Shown here: positions 25,765 through 34,799 of the stretch, one piece after another
Layout: each line of letters begins with the position of its first letter
Numbering within the stretch: the stretch's first letter is position 1
IMG/VR virus record: IMGVR_UViG_3300031823_000003
Span: 22,325-86,324 of that record
Strand: one strand, 5' to 3'
DNA from: a virus
Length of the DNA stretch: 64,000 nt
Made by a program: the position numbers and the translations under genes
The notes under the pieces: model-generated
Told to the model about the DNA's origin: nothing
Seen by the model: the letters and a program-made list of their open reading frames with translations, nothing else
The model's database searches: none

Positions 25765-28700
25765 TTAATTGGCCTGCACCACGATTAGTCTGGGGAACGT
25801 CACCGTGGCTGACACAAATGCCGCTTGCGTAGCGGTATCCGTGGCGCGGCCTACCTGCACGATCATCAGCGCTCCGGCTACGCATCCCGTCATATCGGTG
25901 GAGTTCATCTGCACGTTCGAGTTGGACCAGAACTGGTTGGCTGTGGTATTCAGTGTAATCGTTGACAGGGAGTGCGAGGCATTGAACGTCACATCGTCGG
26001 TTGTGGTGCCGTCACCCTTGGCGCACGATACCTGGATCGCGGGGATAATCGTATGCCCGCTGGTTGTATCTGTGGACGCGACCTGAAACCGGATAAACGG
26101 GTTGGACGCGGAGTCCCAGTCCTCGGGGATAACCACGGAGAACTGAGCGAAAGTAGAGGACGTGTCCGTGATCGCAACGAATCCACTCTTGTTGTTGGTG
26201 CCCACCCGGCAGGTGACGGTCCCGCCTGATCCGATCGACCATCCCGCGCCTGCCGTAGTGTTATTGCAGTTGGCAGCGGGGATTGTTTTGACATCGGGAA
26301 AATCTATGTAAGCGTTCGCGCCAGCGGTCGCCGTAGACACGACTACCTTGTTCGCAGTGGTGGTGGTCGAGGCGAATACATCCAGAGTGCCAGTAGACGC
26401 AGGCAGAGACGCCGTGACGGAGCCGAGCGCGCCAGTGACGGGTTGTAGTGTGACTGTCCCGCTGGTGGCGTTTCCGAATGCAATTGATCCGGCGGTGCCG
26501 CTTGCGCCGAGAGTAGGAGTGGAAGTCCATGATGTGGCTGTCGTGCTGGTAGTATTGGGGATTTGCCCGGTCGCCGCGCTGGTCGCGTTAGTGCCGCCGC
26601 CAGCGATAGGTATTGTAGGCAGATCGGCGGTCCCGATAGTCTGGTATCCGGGTGCCGCCGTGGAGCCTGTATTATTCCCCCACCACTTGTGCGCTCCGGC
26701 GTTCCCCAGAGCGAGGGTTACCGCACTGGTAGAGGCGCTATTTGTAATCAGCGTACCATCCCCGGAGACTGAAACAACCGGGCCACCGCCTTGCGGCATA
26801 ATGGCACCCAAGAGTTGCTTGTAGGAATTCGACGCACCTGTCGCAGACTGCTGCACGAAGAAATCAATAAACAGAGCATTGGTACAAGTTTGATTGGGGG
26901 AACTCACTGCTGTATTGGAATCGGTATATACGCTATCGGCTGCGGCCAGCGATGCGCCGTTCTCAATCGTCAGACCCGGTGCACCTTTGACGATCAGATT
27001 GCAACTTGCTCCGGTTCCAACCGTCGTCGCAATGATTTCATAGTTCCAAGATGCGTTCGTGATCGCTACCGTGTTCAGTGCGCTGGATTGAATTGCGGCG
27101 AGCGGGGTCACCGTACCAGAGCCGCATCCCGATACAGAACATAATTTCGCGGTAATGGTCACCTGCGGCGTACTCGCCGTGGTTGTGCTAAGAACTCCGG
27201 AACCGTGAATAGCAAAGGGCTGCCCCGCACTGTTCAGGTAACTGGCCGCAAGAGACAATTCCATCAGTTGCACATCGGTAGCCGCAGTAGGATTCGATTG
27301 AGTGACAGAGGTTGTATTTGTAACAGCGGCTAAGGCGGAAGTGCCTGCTCCGCCTGATCCACAGGCTGCTCCCGCGTCTATCGTGTTGCCGTTAGCGTCG
27401 AATTTTACGCAATCGTTGGTGGTGGTGGTACCTGTAGATAATTGCAGTTTAGAGCCATTGCCTTGTTCGGATGTGACCCCTGAGATAGCGATAAGTCCGG
27501 CACCACTCACGGTTACTGGGGATGTTGCGGTCATTGCCCCGCCGCCGGAGCTGGTTACGCAGGTCGCGCAGGCAATAACTCCCGCCGCTGAAATCGTCGC
27601 AGGAGATGTTGCGGTGAGCGCTCCTCCGTTGGTGGTAGTCGCGCAGGTAGAGCACGCGATAGTCCCGGTGCCAGTGATTGTGCCGCCTGTGATCGGGGGG
27701 GTGGTGGCAATGCTGGTAACCGATCCAATACTAAAAAATGACCCGCCATTCTGCGAGGCTTGGATCGTGTTTGTACCGGAGTTAGGCCAGAGGATGTCAA
27801 TGCCAGCAGTCGGAGTAGGCGAGGTCGATCCCGCTGTCCAGCAGAGAGCGGTTACAGTGGAAGGGCAGGCAGCACCCAGTGATCCAGCGGAGCCGATTTG
27901 CACTGTGCTGCCAAAAGTTCCGGTGGTACCTACACTCAGGCTGGTACCGACGCTATCGCTACCGCCGTTTATGATATTGCCCGTCTGATCCACGGTAAAC
28001 ACATCAACGTTGGTGTTGGCAGAGTTTGATTTCCCCTCAAACAGAAACCCGGTATTGCTCACGGTCGGAATGTACGCGAATACGACGCTGTCCGTGTTGG
28101 TGACTTGGGTGGCATTCAGTTCCCCAAATGGAGTCGCGGCAGTGCCCAATCCGGATGCGCCGGCGGAGGCGACGAGTAATGGAGTATTGACGGCGACAGA
28201 CGCTAAATTGGAGAGCGCGGTGTTCGCCCCGCTGCTGGCTGGAGTGGCACAGGCCCACGCTGATCCGTTCCATGCGAGCACCTGATTGGTAGAGCAACTG
28301 GTCAACAGTCCAAGAGTGGTTGTACCTGTCAGACCGCCACCGGAGGTTGCGCCTATCACTGCCGCTGCACATGCGCCATCGCCGCGCAGGTACGTGCTTA
28401 CTGAGCAGGTGCCGCTGAATAACGCGATTACGTCAGCACTGGCCGCAATGGATGGCACGCCCGAAGTGGTGGTGTTTTTGAGTATGCCCGTGCTCAGCCC
28501 GGAGAGCAGAGTGCCATTTATCCCTTTGACTGTAAGCACAGCGGAACTGCTCAATGTACCGTCACCGCTCACGGCCAGGCTTTTAATTGAAGTAGTGGAT
28601 GCCCAGATCGCAATCTGTCCCGGTGTAATCGTTCCCGATGTTGATACGTTCGCGGTGCTGGTGCCACACGTGGGACAGGAGATCACGCTGCCCGTCACTA

Positions 28701-28839
28701 CAATCGGAGAGGTACCCGTGTAGGTTGTGCCACCGCCTGCACCGCCTCCGCCTCCGGATTGCTGTGCGGATACGTACGCACTGCCGAACAGACCCAAGGA
28801 AAGCACGGCGACGGCGACAGCGGAGATGATTTTTTTCAT
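25765..28839 (-). CDS. Giant exported fibre-like protein with internal repeats
   Basis: 1024 residues. Signal peptide MKKIISAVAVAVLSLGLFGS with a VSA-QQ cleavage site, followed by a Gly-rich linker. The body contains repeats of the type SPATISAAGVIACATC and SPVTVSGAGLIAISG (about 365-450) and GNTTSGTVTL-type turns, as in tail fibre shafts. The C-terminal about 150 residues (from AYIDFPDVKTIPAANC) form a compact beta domain, possibly the receptor-binding tip. It was clearly shaped by phage-fibre modules yet carries an export signal. Confidence 0.72.
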   Translation of the reverse strand: MKKIISAVAVAVLSLGLFGSAYVSAQQSGGGGGAGGGTTYTGTSPIVVTGSVISCPTCGTSTANVSTSGTITPGQIAIWASTTSIKSLAVSGDGTLSSSAVLTVKGINGTLLSGLSTGILKNTTTSGVPSIAASADVIALFSGTCSVSTYLRGDGACAAAVIGATSGGGLTGTTTLGLLTSCSTNQVLAWNGSAWACATPASSGANTALSNLASVAVNTPLLVASAGASGLGTAATPFGELNATQVTNTDSVVFAYIPTVSNTGFLFEGKSNSANTNVDVFTVDQTGNIINGGSDSVGTSLSVGTTGTFGSTVQIGSAGSLGAACPSTVTALCWTAGSTSPTPTAGIDILWPNSGTNTIQASQNGGSFFSIGSVTSIATTPPITGGTITGTGTIACSTCATTTNGGALTATSPATISAAGVIACATCVTSSGGGAMTATSPVTVSGAGLIAISGVTSEQGNGSKLQLSTGTTTTNDCVKFDANGNTIDAGAACGSGGAGTSALAAVTNTTSVTQSNPTAATDVQLMELSLAASYLNSAGQPFAIHGSGVLSTTTASTPQVTITAKLCSVSGCGSGTVTPLAAIQSSALNTVAITNASWNYEIIATTVGTGASCNLIVKGAPGLTIENGASLAAADSVYTDSNTAVSSPNQTCTNALFIDFFVQQSATGASNSYKQLLGAIMPQGGGPVVSVSGDGTLITNSASTSAVTLALGNAGAHKWWGNNTGSTAAPGYQTIGTADLPTIPIAGGGTNATSAATGQIPNTTSTTATSWTSTPTLGASGTAGSIAFGNATSGTVTLQPVTGALGSVTASLPASTGTLDVFASTTTTANKVVVSTATAGANAYIDFPDVKTIPAANCNNTTAGAGWSIGSGGTVTCRVGTNNKSGFVAITDTSSTFAQFSVVIPEDWDSASNPFIRFQVASTDTTSGHTIIPAIQVSCAKGDGTTTDDVTFNASHSLSTITLNTTANQFWSNSNVQMNSTDMTGCVAGALMIVQVGRATDTATQAAFVSATVTFPRLIVVQAN

Positions 28840-28850
28840 AAACTGATCGA

Positions 28851-29501
28851 CTAATCGACTACAACACTCACATTCCAGATATCCGTGCCAGTGCCAAATA
28901 TAAATATCTCGCTGATATCGAACGGATTTCCCGGCGAGAACATCGCCGACGAATAATATGCTGGTTGCACTCCCGTTGCGGTATTAGCCAGCTTGAATAT
29001 CCGGTAGGCAGTGGCGGTCATGCGATAGTCGCAGCCGATGTACAGGAATGTTCCGGTACCGCCGTCCTCGAAGGTAACGAGGAAGTTATTGGCTAACTGC
29101 TTGGGGAACAGATATGCCCCGGTTCCGAGCGCGCCGACCGGATAGCCGCCGGCAGCACGAGTAACAGGATTAGGACCACCTTGTGCCGACATATCAGTCT
29201 GTTTGCCAAGCGTGACCGTGTTGCCGCTGACTGACTTGATGAGCACGGTTTCGCCGCTGCCGGATACGTAGGGAGCAGCGGCCCCGGATGGCACTTGCAG
29301 CCATGCGGGTTCGCCGGGGATGAAAATGTTAGCGGCGTCATTTCCCGCTGTTGATGCCGTGCCGAGTGTAAGCACTACCGGCGAACCAGCGGGAGCGGAG
29401 GCAAACGATCCTGTGGCGGCGGTTACCCACGATCCCAGCATGGGCTGCGGAGTGTTGGTAGTGGCCAGTTTGAATGTGCTGCCGATCTTGCGGTATGCCA
29501 T
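28851..29501 (-). CDS. Head decoration/fibre-like structural protein
   Basis: 216 residues without a signal peptide. Beta-rich with a PGEPAWLQVPSG element, a GNTVTLGKQTD turn and a C-terminal NPFDISEIFIFGTGTD segment. Its position, between exported proteins and the neck gene, and its similarity in style to the decoration-like proteins 31501..31902 and 32381..33019 suggest a capsid or tail accessory protein. Confidence 0.55.
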   Translation of the reverse strand: MAYRKIGSTFKLATTNTPQPMLGSWVTAATGSFASAPAGSPVVLTLGTASTAGNDAANIFIPGEPAWLQVPSGAAAPYVSGSGETVLIKSVSGNTVTLGKQTDMSAQGGPNPVTRAAGGYPVGALGTGAYLFPKQLANNFLVTFEDGGTGTFLYIGCDYRMTATAYRIFKLANTATGVQPAYYSSAMFSPGNPFDISEIFIFGTGTDIWNVSVVVD

Positions 29502-29509
29502 AGAAGTGG

Positions 29510-29872
29510 TTACCGGGCCTTTCGACGTTTGCGGGTGGACTTGGGCACGGATGGAGACGCGACTGCCATTCCGTAGTTCAGGTAGTCGGGCTTGGGATCA
29601 GGATGGGTGCGCTCCGATGTGACAGTACAGGTTTTCAGGCGGGTAATGTGCTTCTGCGCATTCTCTAATATCCCGCAGGACACTTCCCGATATTGGCCTG
29701 TGCGCCAGTCCCATTCCCGGTGTGATCGCAGGCTGGCTGGATCGGTGAATGTGTCCAGTGGGATCGCGTTGGTGCGGACAGGAGGGTAGTGCGCTCCGGC
29801 TGATGCTGGTTGATTGCGCTGCGGTACCATGTGAGCGTCGAAGTCGTCGAACCGGGATGGGACTTTAGCCAT
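29510..29872 (-). CDS. Hypothetical basic protein
   Basis: 120 residues, overall basic, with a central WDWRTGQYREVSCG and a C-terminus ending in KSTRKRRKAR. No recognised domain. It lies 14 nt downstream of the Cys-containing protein 29887..30333, and both are between the neck gene and the decoration-like gene. Confidence 0.6.
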   Translation of the reverse strand: MAKVPSRFDDFDAHMVPQRNQPASAGAHYPPVRTNAIPLDTFTDPASLRSHREWDWRTGQYREVSCGILENAQKHITRLKTCTVTSERTHPDPKPDYLNYGMAVASPSVPKSTRKRRKAR

Positions 29873-29886
29873 AGCGCAATCTCTCC

Positions 29887-30333
29887 TTATGTCGCGTTCG
29901 GTCTGTCGATCAGCGTGTCACGCTTCGGGTCGGCGGCGATCCCGGTACTGACTCCCGATGGATTGACGTAGGCAGCGGGGTCGCGGTTCCACACACGGGC
30001 CTTGCCGTGAGTAATGTCACCCGCAAACTTTTCGTGCTGCGGCGGCTTGTTAGCTGTGCCGCCATCGTCATCGAATACCGCCAATGCGTACCCGTAACGC
30101 TTCTCAGAGGCGCGCAATTCAGCCAGCGAATGCACCACTGGTTTATGCCCGCGCTCATCCCGGATATGCTCTATTACCATGCCGCCCTCGAATACATTGC
30201 GCGCGGCGACCAGCGCACGCCGGGATGCGGGATCGTGAGGCTTACAATATTCCGTAAAAGTACCGTCGCGTAGATAACTCACTCCCCGTGGATGCACGTT
30301 GCGACCGGGCGGACACTTGCAGCACGTAATCAT
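29887..30333 (-). CDS. Cys-rich N-terminal protein
   Basis: 148 residues. The N-terminal CCKCPPGRN and the later CKPH give a possible metal-binding site (C4, C5, C7, C29, H32). The rest is mixed alpha/beta with a disordered Pro/Asn-rich C-terminus. Function not recognised. Confidence 0.6.
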   Translation of the reverse strand: MITCCKCPPGRNVHPRGVSYLRDGTFTEYCKPHDPASRRALVAARNVFEGGMVIEHIRDERGHKPVVHSLAELRASEKRYGYALAVFDDDGGTANKPPQHEKFAGDITHGKARVWNRDPAAYVNPSGVSTGIAADPKRDTLIDRPNAT

Positions 30334-30355
30334 GTTAAGATTTTACTATGCGTGT

Positions 30356-31381
30356 CTACCAGTCGGCGGATTGAGCCGTCATGGCACGCAACGTGTCTCC
30401 TCCACCGTAGCTGCCGTCCGGACCGATCAGCGGCATCTGCATCTCCTGAGCCATAACTATATCGCTGCGCCATAAATTTTCATCTTCCTGTGCGGCAGTA
30501 CTGATGCGCGACTCGAACTCTTTCATCTTCTGCTGAGCCAAGGTGACCGCAGTTGCTTCCGAATAATTAGGATTATCCTTCGGGCGATACATTAGCGCCT
30601 GCGATATTGCATATGAGATCAGCGCGTCTACCCGCGTGAATGGTGGAAAGTTATCAGTGTCATTGACCAGCACCGGGGGAGTTATGTACCCAGTCCACGG
30701 ATATGCTGTCTGGACATTCGACGCTGGCCACATCTCAAATTGATAATTCCCACTTGGGTCCGGTGGCATCGTGGCAACCAGTCGCGGGAACATGACGATC
30801 AGCCGCGATGGGTCATAGTTGTCGATGAACGCCTGCGAATAATTGGTGGCGAGGCGATAATAGAGTTGCAGATTGCGTACCGAGAAGAAAAATTTCAGGT
30901 TGGGGATACTGAAATACATCGAGGTCAGATAGTATCCCGTCGATGTAACCGTCGGGTTCCCCCACGGTAAATCCAGAGTGAGCACCTGATGCGCCTGGTC
31001 GAGCGCAATCACATTGTAGATCGGGGCATAGTATCCGACGCGGAGAGACTGTTGTGTGATCGGTAGTCCGCTCAGACTCGGAGTCCAGCCTGTGCCCGTG
31101 CCTTGGACGCTGGTACTGCCGTATGTGAGGGTGATCGATCCGGTTGAGTAGAACCCGGAAGTGAGGATTTGCCCGCGTGTGAGCTGTGAATACCAGAGGC
31201 GGCGACCAACGACTTCGCGGAGAGCGTCGTTCAGCCACGACTGCACCATTGCCACGCTGGCGGATGGATTCCACGAGAGAACTTGGCCGATTGCCTGACC
31301 GTAGTTGTACTGCTGAACATAGGGCGCAACGCCGTTAGGAGTGATCTGGCCGGGAATCTGCGGGGGCGGTGTTATCGGCAT
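30356..31381 (-). CDS. Neck/head-completion-like structural protein
   Basis: 341 residues. An N-terminal helix (VAMVQSWLNDALREVVGRRLWY) is followed by a beta insertion of the type GSTSVQGTGTGWTPSLSG with YAPIYNVIALDQAHQVLTLD. The body contains FPRLVATMPPDPSG, then helices (FTRVDALISYAISQALMYRP; AVTLAQQKMKEFESRI). This order is typical of the connector/adaptor proteins that follow the capsid genes in podoviruses and siphoviruses. It is the first gene after the terminator at 31423-31450. Confidence 0.7.
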   Translation of the reverse strand: MPITPPPQIPGQITPNGVAPYVQQYNYGQAIGQVLSWNPSASVAMVQSWLNDALREVVGRRLWYSQLTRGQILTSGFYSTGSITLTYGSTSVQGTGTGWTPSLSGLPITQQSLRVGYYAPIYNVIALDQAHQVLTLDLPWGNPTVTSTGYYLTSMYFSIPNLKFFFSVRNLQLYYRLATNYSQAFIDNYDPSRLIVMFPRLVATMPPDPSGNYQFEMWPASNVQTAYPWTGYITPPVLVNDTDNFPPFTRVDALISYAISQALMYRPKDNPNYSEATAVTLAQQKMKEFESRISTAAQEDENLWRSDIVMAQEMQMPLIGPDGSYGGGDTLRAMTAQSADW

Positions 31382-31422
31382 ATCGGCAACTCGGTGTCAC
31401 CCAATTGTATCCCCAGAGCACA

Positions 31423-31450
31423 AAGGCCAAACCGATTAAAGTTTGGCCTT
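31423..31450 (-). terminator. Rho-independent-type terminator hairpin
   Basis: A perfect 10-bp stem (AAGGCCAAAC / GTTTGGCCTT) with an 8-nt loop, followed on the minus strand by a short T-rich stretch (TTTG). It sits between the decoration-like genes and the neck gene, so it may reduce readthrough between the head and tail parts of the late operon. The short T tract could make it only partly effective. Confidence 0.65.
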
Positions 31451-31500
31451 CATAGCGGCAGCCAGCGGAGGAAAATCCACTGTGCACCGATCGCCGGGGA

Positions 31501-31902
31501 TTATTGTCCGCGCACAGTCAGCAACCAGATCGCGCCCGCAAAGTTAAATCCAGCGGCGGCTTCGGTGAGTGGTGCAATACCCGCAGCAGCCGGGGAATTG
31601 AATACCTGAAATTTCAACTGTGAGTACCCCTCGAATCCTGCTCCGGTTGATACCGCGCCCATCTGGGCGAGTGCCAGTGTCACTTGGGGAACGTAGCCAG
31701 CGGCAGTAGAATTCTGTCCGCTTATCCACGCGCACATGATGCCGTTGGTGGAGAGGGAGCGCAGCGCGAGGGCACTGATGACGTATCCGCCTGTGACGTA
31801 GTCGCTGGTGCCGGGGACGATGAGAAAGGTATCTTCCCAGAGGCCGGGACCGAGAACAAGACGGGAACCTTGGACCGCTGGAATCGGATTAGGCAATGCC
31901 AT
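31501..31902 (-). CDS. Head decoration-like protein
   Basis: 133 residues, beta-rich and Gly/Ala-rich (GGYVISALALRSLSTNG, VTLALAQMG, FNFAGAIWLLTVRGQ), no signal peptide. Gene position a few genes after the major capsid protein suggests a capsid decoration or cement protein. I do not recognise the family. Confidence 0.6.
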   Translation of the reverse strand: MALPNPIPAVQGSRLVLGPGLWEDTFLIVPGTSDYVTGGYVISALALRSLSTNGIMCAWISGQNSTAAGYVPQVTLALAQMGAVSTGAGFEGYSQLKFQVFNSPAAAGIAPLTEAAAGFNFAGAIWLLTVRGQ

Positions 31903-31915
31903 TTAAGTGTCCTCG

Positions 31916-32344
31916 CTAATTTCCGATGATCGTCAGAAACATACTGTACGGGTTATTATGAGTTCCGCCGAAGTATGTCGTATCCAAAGTCACCGCATTA
32001 CTAGCCGTAACGTGAATCGTAGCAGGAGCCAGGCCGTTACCCGAACCACAACTAGCGGCACCCCCAGACTTGGAATTAGCCCCGGTATCGTCTGTCCAGT
32101 TAAGTTGATAGCTTACCGTCGTTCCGCCAGAACACGGGGTGTTTAATATTTCGGTGTAGATGAAAATTGTGTAATCTCCATCCACAGAAGGAGTAAACAG
32201 CGTATCCCCAGTGACAGATGACGTTGAACTGACTAGGGAAAATTTGGAGTAGCTGAACTGAGTGGTAGCAGCGGCATGTAATCCCAGATAACTTAATCCG
32301 AGAAGCGCAATCACCAACAGACCAGCAAAGTACCTATTATTCAT
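31916..32344 (-). CDS. Small exported beta protein
   Basis: 142 residues with a signal peptide (MNNRYFAGLLVIALLGLSYL, cleavage near LHAAA). The mature part is about 115 residues of beta structure (DGDYTIFIYTEILN, TVSYQLNWTDDTG, SMFLTIIG) with two or three Cys. It lies between two capsid-decoration-like genes, so export of this product contrasts with its cytoplasmic neighbours. Function unknown. Confidence 0.65.
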   Translation of the reverse strand: MNNRYFAGLLVIALLGLSYLGLHAAATTQFSYSKFSLVSSTSSVTGDTLFTPSVDGDYTIFIYTEILNTPCSGGTTVSYQLNWTDDTGANSKSGGAASCGSGNGLAPATIHVTASNAVTLDTTYFGGTHNNPYSMFLTIIGN

Positions 32345-32380
32345 AAAAATATTCTATCTCTCACCGCCCAAAGTGGATCA

Positions 32381-33019
32381 TCAGAACGGCGACACATACG
32401 CCATCACATCGCATAGACCGCCCGACACTGCCGACATTGCCCAACCCAAAACCTTGTTGGTCGGGGCTGTACCGGAAGCGATATGGTTGACAGCAAAGTT
32501 CGTTGCAAGCCCAATGATGGCATCGCCAGCCGCAGTACCAGCCGCCGCCACGCATCCGGGGATGAATCCGAGTAGTCCGATGAACACATAGCTGCCGTTG
32601 CCGCCGCCGTTAAGTACGGTGTTGGTAAACCCGGCTCCAGCACCAGTCGCACCCGTTGATGTATTCGGCAGCAGCCAGCCAGCGACCATATTGACACCAC
32701 CGACAGACTCAGTGGATACACCGGAGACCACGGTCAGTGTTTCATCCGTGTAATAGACTGGAGCGGGTCCGCCGACGGTCGCGGGGTTTCCGGTGGACAA
32801 GTATTTTACGTATTTCACCCACAGGAATGAGCCGTATCCAGCCGCCGACGGCAACCCAATTGATCCCTGCGACGGAGAAGGCATGCAGTACAGTGATCCC
32901 AGAGGGTTCTGCGCGCCGTTGTTCAGCAGACCGGAGTTGAACGGATCACAGGTTGCATACAGACCGTTGCCGATCTTCAAATTGGAACTGATTACCGGAT
33001 ATTCGTTTGTCAGAGCCAT
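32381..33019 (-). CDS. Capsid-associated protein, decoration-like
   Basis: 212 residues, rich in Gly, Ala, Ser and Val, with strands such as SFLWVKYVKYLS, YTDETLTVVSG and NKVLGWAMSAVSGG. No signal peptide. It is separated from the major capsid gene only by the homing-endonuclease gene, so originally it probably followed the capsid gene directly. A decoration or minor head protein role is inferred. Confidence 0.6.
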   Translation of the reverse strand: MALTNEYPVISSNLKIGNGLYATCDPFNSGLLNNGAQNPLGSLYCMPSPSQGSIGLPSAAGYGSFLWVKYVKYLSTGNPATVGGPAPVYYTDETLTVVSGVSTESVGGVNMVAGWLLPNTSTGATGAGAGFTNTVLNGGGNGSYVFIGLLGFIPGCVAAAGTAAGDAIIGLATNFAVNHIASGTAPTNKVLGWAMSAVSGGLCDVMAYVSPF

Positions 33020-33060
33020 TGTCTGTTCTCCGTTGCTACGAAATCGAAATCGCTAAAATC

Positions 33061-33765
33061 CTACGCGGCGATTGGTCCCGCCAATGTTGCTACAAAATCT
33101 TCGTTGCGCTCGTAAATCTTAGGAAGGCTGGGCTGTGCTGCCTCTTTGTCCGCCTCGGGGTTTACAACTAAGTCCCACCTGTCTTCATAGGACCTAATCA
33201 AGCTGAGTTTGCAATTGCGCTCACGAAAGCCCTTACCGCGCTTCCATATCGTCGTCTCGCAGCAACCCAACTCTTTTGCTATTTCCGTCTTAAGCATGCC
33301 CTTGCCCAACATTTCGTTTATCTTTAGCAAGGTCGGAGCGCTGTCACACTCGCGCATGACAATGGACATATCCCCATATGCATCGATCAGTGTAGCTGGC
33401 AGTATCCAGAAGCGTCTCTGATCCAGCCCCACAAAGATTACAAAGTCGCACTCGTTGGCGAATGTCCTACGCTTCTGTATACGCCTGTAACCGATGCCGT
33501 ATACATTTTGAGCACACGAGAACACATATGATCTGCTTCTCCCCTTATTCGGTGCTGATAAGTGGGCAGACTTAACTTGAAGGCGTAGCCCATTCAACAG
33601 CATTAAATCCACACCATGATCATCAACGACTGGTCTGTACGGATTGATCCCTTGGCGAAGCAACTCCTCCATGACTAAGAGAACTCCTCGCTCTCCCGTC
33701 TTAATTACTGATCTAACGGTTTGTACTTTCCCTCTATATCTCATAAATGGTTGAAAATTAACCAC
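33061..33765 (-). CDS. PD-(D/E)XK homing endonuclease of the group I intron type
   Basis: 234 residues. A catalytic core at about 23-68 has an N-terminal helix with E25/E33-E34, then D53 in HGVDLML and Q63-V-K65 in LRLQVKSAHLS. This matches the PDDEXK_5 family (I-Ssp6803I-like), whose members usually use D-x(9-12)-QxK. A helix-turn-helix follows (about 146-178: LLKINEMLGKGMLKTEIAKELG). Its base composition is more AT-rich than its neighbours' and it lies directly downstream of the major capsid gene. No intron ends were found, so it is probably a free-standing invader of a conserved spot. Confidence 0.82.
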   Translation of the reverse strand: MVNFQPFMRYRGKVQTVRSVIKTGERGVLLVMEELLRQGINPYRPVVDDHGVDLMLLNGLRLQVKSAHLSAPNKGRSRSYVFSCAQNVYGIGYRRIQKRRTFANECDFVIFVGLDQRRFWILPATLIDAYGDMSIVMRECDSAPTLLKINEMLGKGMLKTEIAKELGCCETTIWKRGKGFRERNCKLSLIRSYEDRWDLVVNPEADKEAAQPSLPKIYERNEDFVATLAGPIAA

Positions 33766-33770
33766 TTAAG

Positions 33771-34745
33771 TCACTGAACGTTTTGGAGCACGAATCCCAG
33801 CCTGGGAGCGGTTACCACGACGTTCCCGCCGAACACTGTCTGTGCCGCCATATCCAGCGAGTTCGGGAGCTCTTTCCAGCCTGTAAACCCGAAGTTGAAC
33901 GCCGGGTCCTCGGATACATAACTGTCAATGAAGTCGGTGTTCATCCCGAAGATCGTATTCGCCGGGCAGTACTGATCGACTACTACTGACATTCCGTTGA
34001 ATTTGAAACTGCGGAATCCTGCGGACTGGAGATCGGGGTCAACTTCATACGTCCGCTGCATGGGCAGCATTTTCGCCCAGAACGAGTTGTATATCGACTG
34101 GGTAGTGGCGATGAAATTGGGTTGATCAGGGCCGAACGTTGCTTGGCCATATGCCACTTGGAGCTGCTGTAGTGAGAACGGCCAGTTGACGCCGCCATTG
34201 TTGAAAAAGTATCCGTTGATGCCCGCAGATGCGCCTGTCCCGACCGATGACCGTGTGATCGAGCCATACGTCGGATAATTGGTGCCATCGTCGTAGCCCG
34301 CGAGGATGCCGTCGAGCGCGATCAGGGGAGTGACGGTGCCTTGGCCGTCGGCGAAAAATTGTGTGATGAGGGTCTGCGCCAGCGCCTGCTCGGCGTTGAC
34401 CACTTTCGGTTCCAGAAAGTTCATCACCGCTGGCCAGCCGCGATTGATAGCGAGATCGGTGCGGCGCACGGTGACGTTGGCATACGAGAACTTGGGATTG
34501 AACAGCATGGCAGTCTGCGTCTGCACGTAGGAGATGTCGAATACGCCGCCGGGAGCAAAGGGTCCGGCCTTCAGAGGGGCGTACTGGAAGGGGACCTGGA
34601 TTTGCAGGCCGCCCGGATAAGGTTTGGCCATCGTGCCGCCCTTCCATACCTTGACGAATGTAGGCGACACTTTGAAATAACTGTCTAAAAATTCGCTTGA
34701 AATGTAGTTGGTCGTGACCGCCTGAAGGTCATTGAAGTTTGCCAT
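33771..34745 (-). CDS. Major capsid protein, HK97-like fold likely
   Basis: 324 residues. The N-terminus reads MANFNDLQAVTTNYISSEFLDSYF. It has an N-terminal arm, then WKGGTMAKPYPGGLQIQVPFQYAP, a helix-rich region (FLEPKVVNAEQALAQTLITQFFADG, the long spine helix type) and a C-terminal beta region ending FGGNVVVTAPRLGFVLQNVQ. Length and position (immediately after the scaffold-like gene) fit a major capsid protein. The protease and decoration genes usual for some HK97 phages are not obvious. Confidence 0.88.
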   Translation of the reverse strand: MANFNDLQAVTTNYISSEFLDSYFKVSPTFVKVWKGGTMAKPYPGGLQIQVPFQYAPLKAGPFAPGGVFDISYVQTQTAMLFNPKFSYANVTVRRTDLAINRGWPAVMNFLEPKVVNAEQALAQTLITQFFADGQGTVTPLIALDGILAGYDDGTNYPTYGSITRSSVGTGASAGINGYFFNNGGVNWPFSLQQLQVAYGQATFGPDQPNFIATTQSIYNSFWAKMLPMQRTYEVDPDLQSAGFRSFKFNGMSVVVDQYCPANTIFGMNTDFIDSYVSEDPAFNFGFTGWKELPNSLDMAAQTVFGGNVVVTAPRLGFVLQNVQ

Positions 34746-34799
34746 TGACTATCTCCTGTGCTGCGACAGAAATCTTTTGTCGATCTGCCTGAATCTATG

